Shown one piece after another: positions 11,886-14,287 of a DNA stretch of 14,287 nucleotides. Position numbers and translations under genes: made by a program. The DNA comes from an uncultured Gardnerella sp. (lineage in GTDB: Bacteria > Actinomycetota > Actinomycetes > Actinomycetales > Bifidobacteriaceae): NCBI GenBank assembly GCA_947254595.1, contig CAMYED010000029.1:1-14287 (forward strand), in the 5' to 3' direction. The notes under the pieces were generated by a model. That model searched no databases, was not told where the DNA came from, and worked only from the letters and a program-made list of their open reading frames with translations. Position 1 is the stretch's first letter. Each line of letters begins with the position of its first letter.

Positions 11886-14287
11886 TCACGCACCGCCAAG
11901 GAAGGCGAAAGTACCGAAGTAAAGCGCCGACGCCACCGAAACCAGCGGCACAATCAGGCAAACAACCAAAATCCACCAATCGCACGCATGCACACTGCTC
12001 ACGCGAGCGTGCGAACGCGCACCAACTCCCCCAAAACCGCGCGCTTCCATAGCCGTGGCGAGCGTCGTCGAACGTCGAATCGAAAGCACAAGCAGCGCAA
12101 ACGACTGCGGGAAGAACGCCCTCACGCGATGCTCATCGCCAAGCCCGCGCGAACGCCTCGACGCCGTCAGCGCCGCCCAATCATCCTGCAGCACGCCAAA
12201 AAGCCTAATTCCCGCCAAACCGCCATACACGAATCGATCCGGCAAATGCATCACCTGGCTAAAAGCATCCGCCAAATCGGTTGCGTCCATGCCAATCACC
12301 ATCACAATCGACGGAATACCAATCGCCAAAATCCTAAGCGAAGTTGCAACGGCCAGCATCGCCGATCGGTCCGTAGCATGCATAAGCCACCACTGGAACC
12401 AAGTATTTCCGCCACTTTTGCCGTATAGCAGCACCGTGAGCGCGGAAGTCGGCGCGCCCACCCACACAGGCCACGAAAGGCGAATCACACGCCACGGAGT
12501 AAGTTTGATGCACGCGAAAATCGCAAATTCCAGCACCAGCGCCACCGAAGCCGACACGCAATCAAGCGTAAAAATCAGCGGAATCGAAGCCGCGAACGCT
12601 CCAAAAATACGAAATACCGGATTCATCGACGCAATAAGCGGCGATCTGCTGGAAAGTTTCGGCTTTTCGCTGCGATTGTTGACGGTACTCACTTTGATTC
12701 GCGAAATGTCGGTTGCGCCGGTGGTGGCGGAAAGAGCTTCGGAAGATTCGGCAGATTCTGCACTTTCGGCAAATACTGCACTTTCGGCAGATTCTGCGCT
12801 CGCTTCAGTCTCTTCAGCTTCAGCACCTTCAGTTTTCGCATCCGGCACAAGCTCCACCAAGCGCGCGCCCAACGCCTCAACCAGCTCACGATCATGCGTC
12901 ACCACAATAATGCTCACGCCCTCGCTACGAAGGCTTGCAATCAAGCGAATAATTTGCAGCCAAGTTTTGCGATCCTGACCAAAAGTAGGTTCGTCCAAAA
13001 TCAGCACGCGCGGAGCCGCAGCAAGCGACGCAGCCACAGTCAATCTACGCTTTTCGCCGCCAGAAAGCGTGTACGGATTCGCCTTCGCATAGCGCGCCAA
13101 ACGGAATCGCTTCAACAGCTCCTGAGCCTTCTCGCGCGCCTCATCCTCTGGCACACCCGTGCGAAGCGGGCCCAGCATAACCTCGTCCAGCACCGAACCA
13201 CACGCGAACTGATGCTCCGGATTTTGGAAAACATACGAAATTCGCTTCGCCAAATCCGGCGACTTCCACTTCATTGGATTCGCGCCATTCGCGCCTTTAG
13301 CAAGAGCATCGCTCGCCACAACCTCGCCACTTACAGCCGGCAAAAGACCCGCCAAAGTGAGCGAAAGCGTTGATTTTCCAGTGCCGTTCGCGCCGACCAA
13401 AGCCGTAATCTGCCCGGCTCTAAACTCAATATTTATGTGACGCGCAATCGGCTCGCTGCTATGGCTGATTGCGAGATCCTTCGTAGAAAGCAGAACTTCT
13501 CCGCAGCCTTCTGCTGGATTGCAGTTTGAGGAAGATTTTGAAGAAGATTTACTTTCGGAAGATTTACTTACGAAAGATTCATTTGCAGAAGATTTTACGT
13601 TTTTCTTGTAGCGCTCCGGAAGCCAAATACCCAGATCTTCAAAGTCCAAATCGGTGCGATTAAACACCTCGTCCGGCGTGCCATCCGCCACAATCACCGT
13701 GCGAGATGAAGCCGCGCGCGCAATATCGTCGTCGTGAACGGTTTCGTCGTGAACGGTTTCAGTAGAAGTCTCACGTTGAGCAGTCTCATCGCGAGAAGTT
13801 TCATCATTCTCAAGCCCAAGCACAACCACGCGATCAATCATGTCAATCCACGGCTCAGCATGATGCTCAACAAGCACCATCGTGGCATGCGTCGAATCCA
13901 AAACCGCTCGAACAGCGCCCACAATCTGCTGCGTGCCGTCCGGATCCAAATTCGCAGTTGGCTCGTCCAAAAGCAGCACACTCGGCTGCATCGCAAGAGC
14001 GCCCGCAAGAGCCAAACGCTGCATCTGACCGCCGCTTAGATGCGAAGTTGAACGATGCAACTGCAAGCCATCCAACCCAACTTCTTTAAGACTTTCGCGC
14101 ACACGATCCCAAATCTCTTCGCGCGGAACGTTCATATTTTCCGGACCGAACGCAACGTTATCGCCCAAACGCTGGAAAATCGCCTGCGCATCCGGATCTT
14201 GCAAAACAAGCCCAACCTTGCCTCGCGCGCTGCGAACCGGCACGCCGTCAACCAAAACGCAACCCTCGCTCACGCCACCATCGGCAT
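11886..14287 (-). CDS. ECF transporter fusion: two ABC ATPase domains plus EcfT-like permease (5' end outside window)
   Basis: The frame stays open to the right edge, so the N-terminus with the first Walker A is outside. Numbering from GTG 14273: the first ATPase shows Q-loop LVLQDPDAQ (22-30), signature LSGGQMQR (79-86), Walker B VLLLDEPTANLD (99-110) and the switch His in VLVEHHAE. The second is complete: Walker A GANGTGKST (294-302), VFQNPEHQ (348-355), LSGGEKRR (403-410), VLILDEPTFGQD (423-434) and VVTHD. Residues about 545-795 are a multi-spanning EcfT/CbiQ-type permease with coupling motifs SRRSRGLG (705-712) and AMEARGFG (741-748). ECF transporters use a separate S-component to bind vitamins or metal ions; none is visible, so the substrate is unknown. 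Ser/Glu/Ala-rich linkers join the domains (about 155-255 and 480-540). It ends with TGA. Confidence 0.92.
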   Translation of the reverse strand, partial: ADGGVSEGCVLVDGVPVRSARGKVGLVLQDPDAQAIFQRLGDNVAFGPENMNVPREEIWDRVRESLKEVGLDGLQLHRSTSHLSGGQMQRLALAGALAMQPSVLLLDEPTANLDPDGTQQIVGAVRAVLDSTHATMVLVEHHAEPWIDMIDRVVVLGLENDETSRDETAQRETSTETVHDETVHDDDIARAASSRTVIVADGTPDEVFNRTDLDFEDLGIWLPERYKKNVKSSANESFVSKSSESKSSSKSSSNCNPAEGCGEVLLSTKDLAISHSSEPIARHINIEFRAGQITALVGANGTGKSTLSLTLAGLLPAVSGEVVASDALAKGANGANPMKWKSPDLAKRISYVFQNPEHQFACGSVLDEVMLGPLRTGVPEDEAREKAQELLKRFRLARYAKANPYTLSGGEKRRLTVAASLAAAPRVLILDEPTFGQDRKTWLQIIRLIASLRSEGVSIIVVTHDRELVEALGARLVELVPDAKTEGAEAEETEASAESAESAVFAESAESAESSEALSATTGATDISRIKVSTVNNRSEKPKLSSRSPLIASMNPVFRIFGAFAASIPLIFTLDCVSASVALVLEFAIFACIKLTPWRVIRLSWPVWVGAPTSALTVLLYGKSGGNTWFQWWLMHATDRSAMLAVATSLRILAIGIPSIVMVIGMDATDLADAFSQVMHLPDRFVYGGLAGIRLFGVLQDDWAALTASRRSRGLGDEHRVRAFFPQSFALLVLSIRRSTTLATAMEARGFGGVGARSHARVSSVHACDWWILVVCLIVPLVSVASALYFGTFAFLGGA
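12751..12797 (-). repeat. 18-bp tandem repeat in the ECF linker, shared with xseB
   Basis: GCAGATTCTGCACTTTCG (12751-12768), a close copy (12769-12786) and a partial third encode Ser-Ala-Glu repeats in the linker between the second ATPase and the permease. The first unit matches xseB positions 1434-1451 at 17 of 18 bases. Confidence 0.8.
13731..13760 (-). repeat. 15-bp tandem duplication in the first ECF linker
   Basis: GTCGTGAACGGTTTC occurs twice back to back (13731-13745, 13746-13760), encoding the repeated ETVHD in the acidic linker after the first ATPase core. It is in frame and probably tolerated because the linker is disordered. Confidence 0.8.

Noticed and set aside
11585..11953. Open frames on both strands covering the second hairpin element
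   Set aside because: They overlap tRNA-Arg and the end of the ECF gene and depend on palindromic, GC-rich sequence; no recognisable domain.

Overview
The window looks like a piece of a low-GC member of the Bifidobacteriaceae, most likely Gardnerella or a close relative. This rests on protein content and style: a sortase-dependent pilus cluster with a class C sortase, an ECF transporter with fused ATPase, ATPase and permease domains, Ala/Glu/Ser-rich linkers, GTG starts and an apparently leaderless gene. The genus is an inference, because no database comparison was possible. Almost everything is on the minus strand. The only plus-strand genes are a toxin-antitoxin pair at the left edge.

Layout. 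1-706: a RelE/HigB-type toxin and HTH antitoxin pair behind a promoter packed with inverted repeats. 752-781: a hairpin where this pair converges on the minus-strand genes. 923-995: tRNA-Arg(CCT). 1169-2937: xseB and xseA, the two subunits of exodeoxyribonuclease VII. 3035-3108: tRNA-Lys(CTT) with an intrinsic terminator. 3109-3579: a gene-free stretch filled with hairpins. 3580-10943: a pilus cluster read right to left, consisting of a 1421-residue LPKTG surface protein (probable tip or ancillary pilin), a 541-residue LPKTG backbone-type pilin and a class C sortase. 10944-11521: a long AT-rich upstream region with curved-DNA features. 11522-11594: tRNA-Arg(CCG). 11595-11885: a second hairpin-rich stretch. 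11886-14287: an ECF transporter fusion that runs off the right edge.

How the genes work together. The pilus genes form a self-contained set: the sortase would cleave the LPKTG signals and link pilin lysines to the sorting signals, building a covalent fibre that carries the large protein. The gaps between the three pilus genes hold hairpins and short tandem repeats, which fits different expression levels within one transcript and possibly copy-number variation. XseA and XseB form one enzyme. The ECF fusion would power a vitamin or metal S-component encoded elsewhere.

The least explained signals are non-coding. They are a three-hairpin element present twice, each time just upstream of a tRNA gene, with arm sequences that differ while pairing is kept; a set of three 38-bp dyad repeats at an exact 52-bp period after the sortase gene; an array of about eight helically phased T-tracts upstream of the pilus cluster; and an 18-bp tandem repeat shared by two unrelated genes 11 kb apart.
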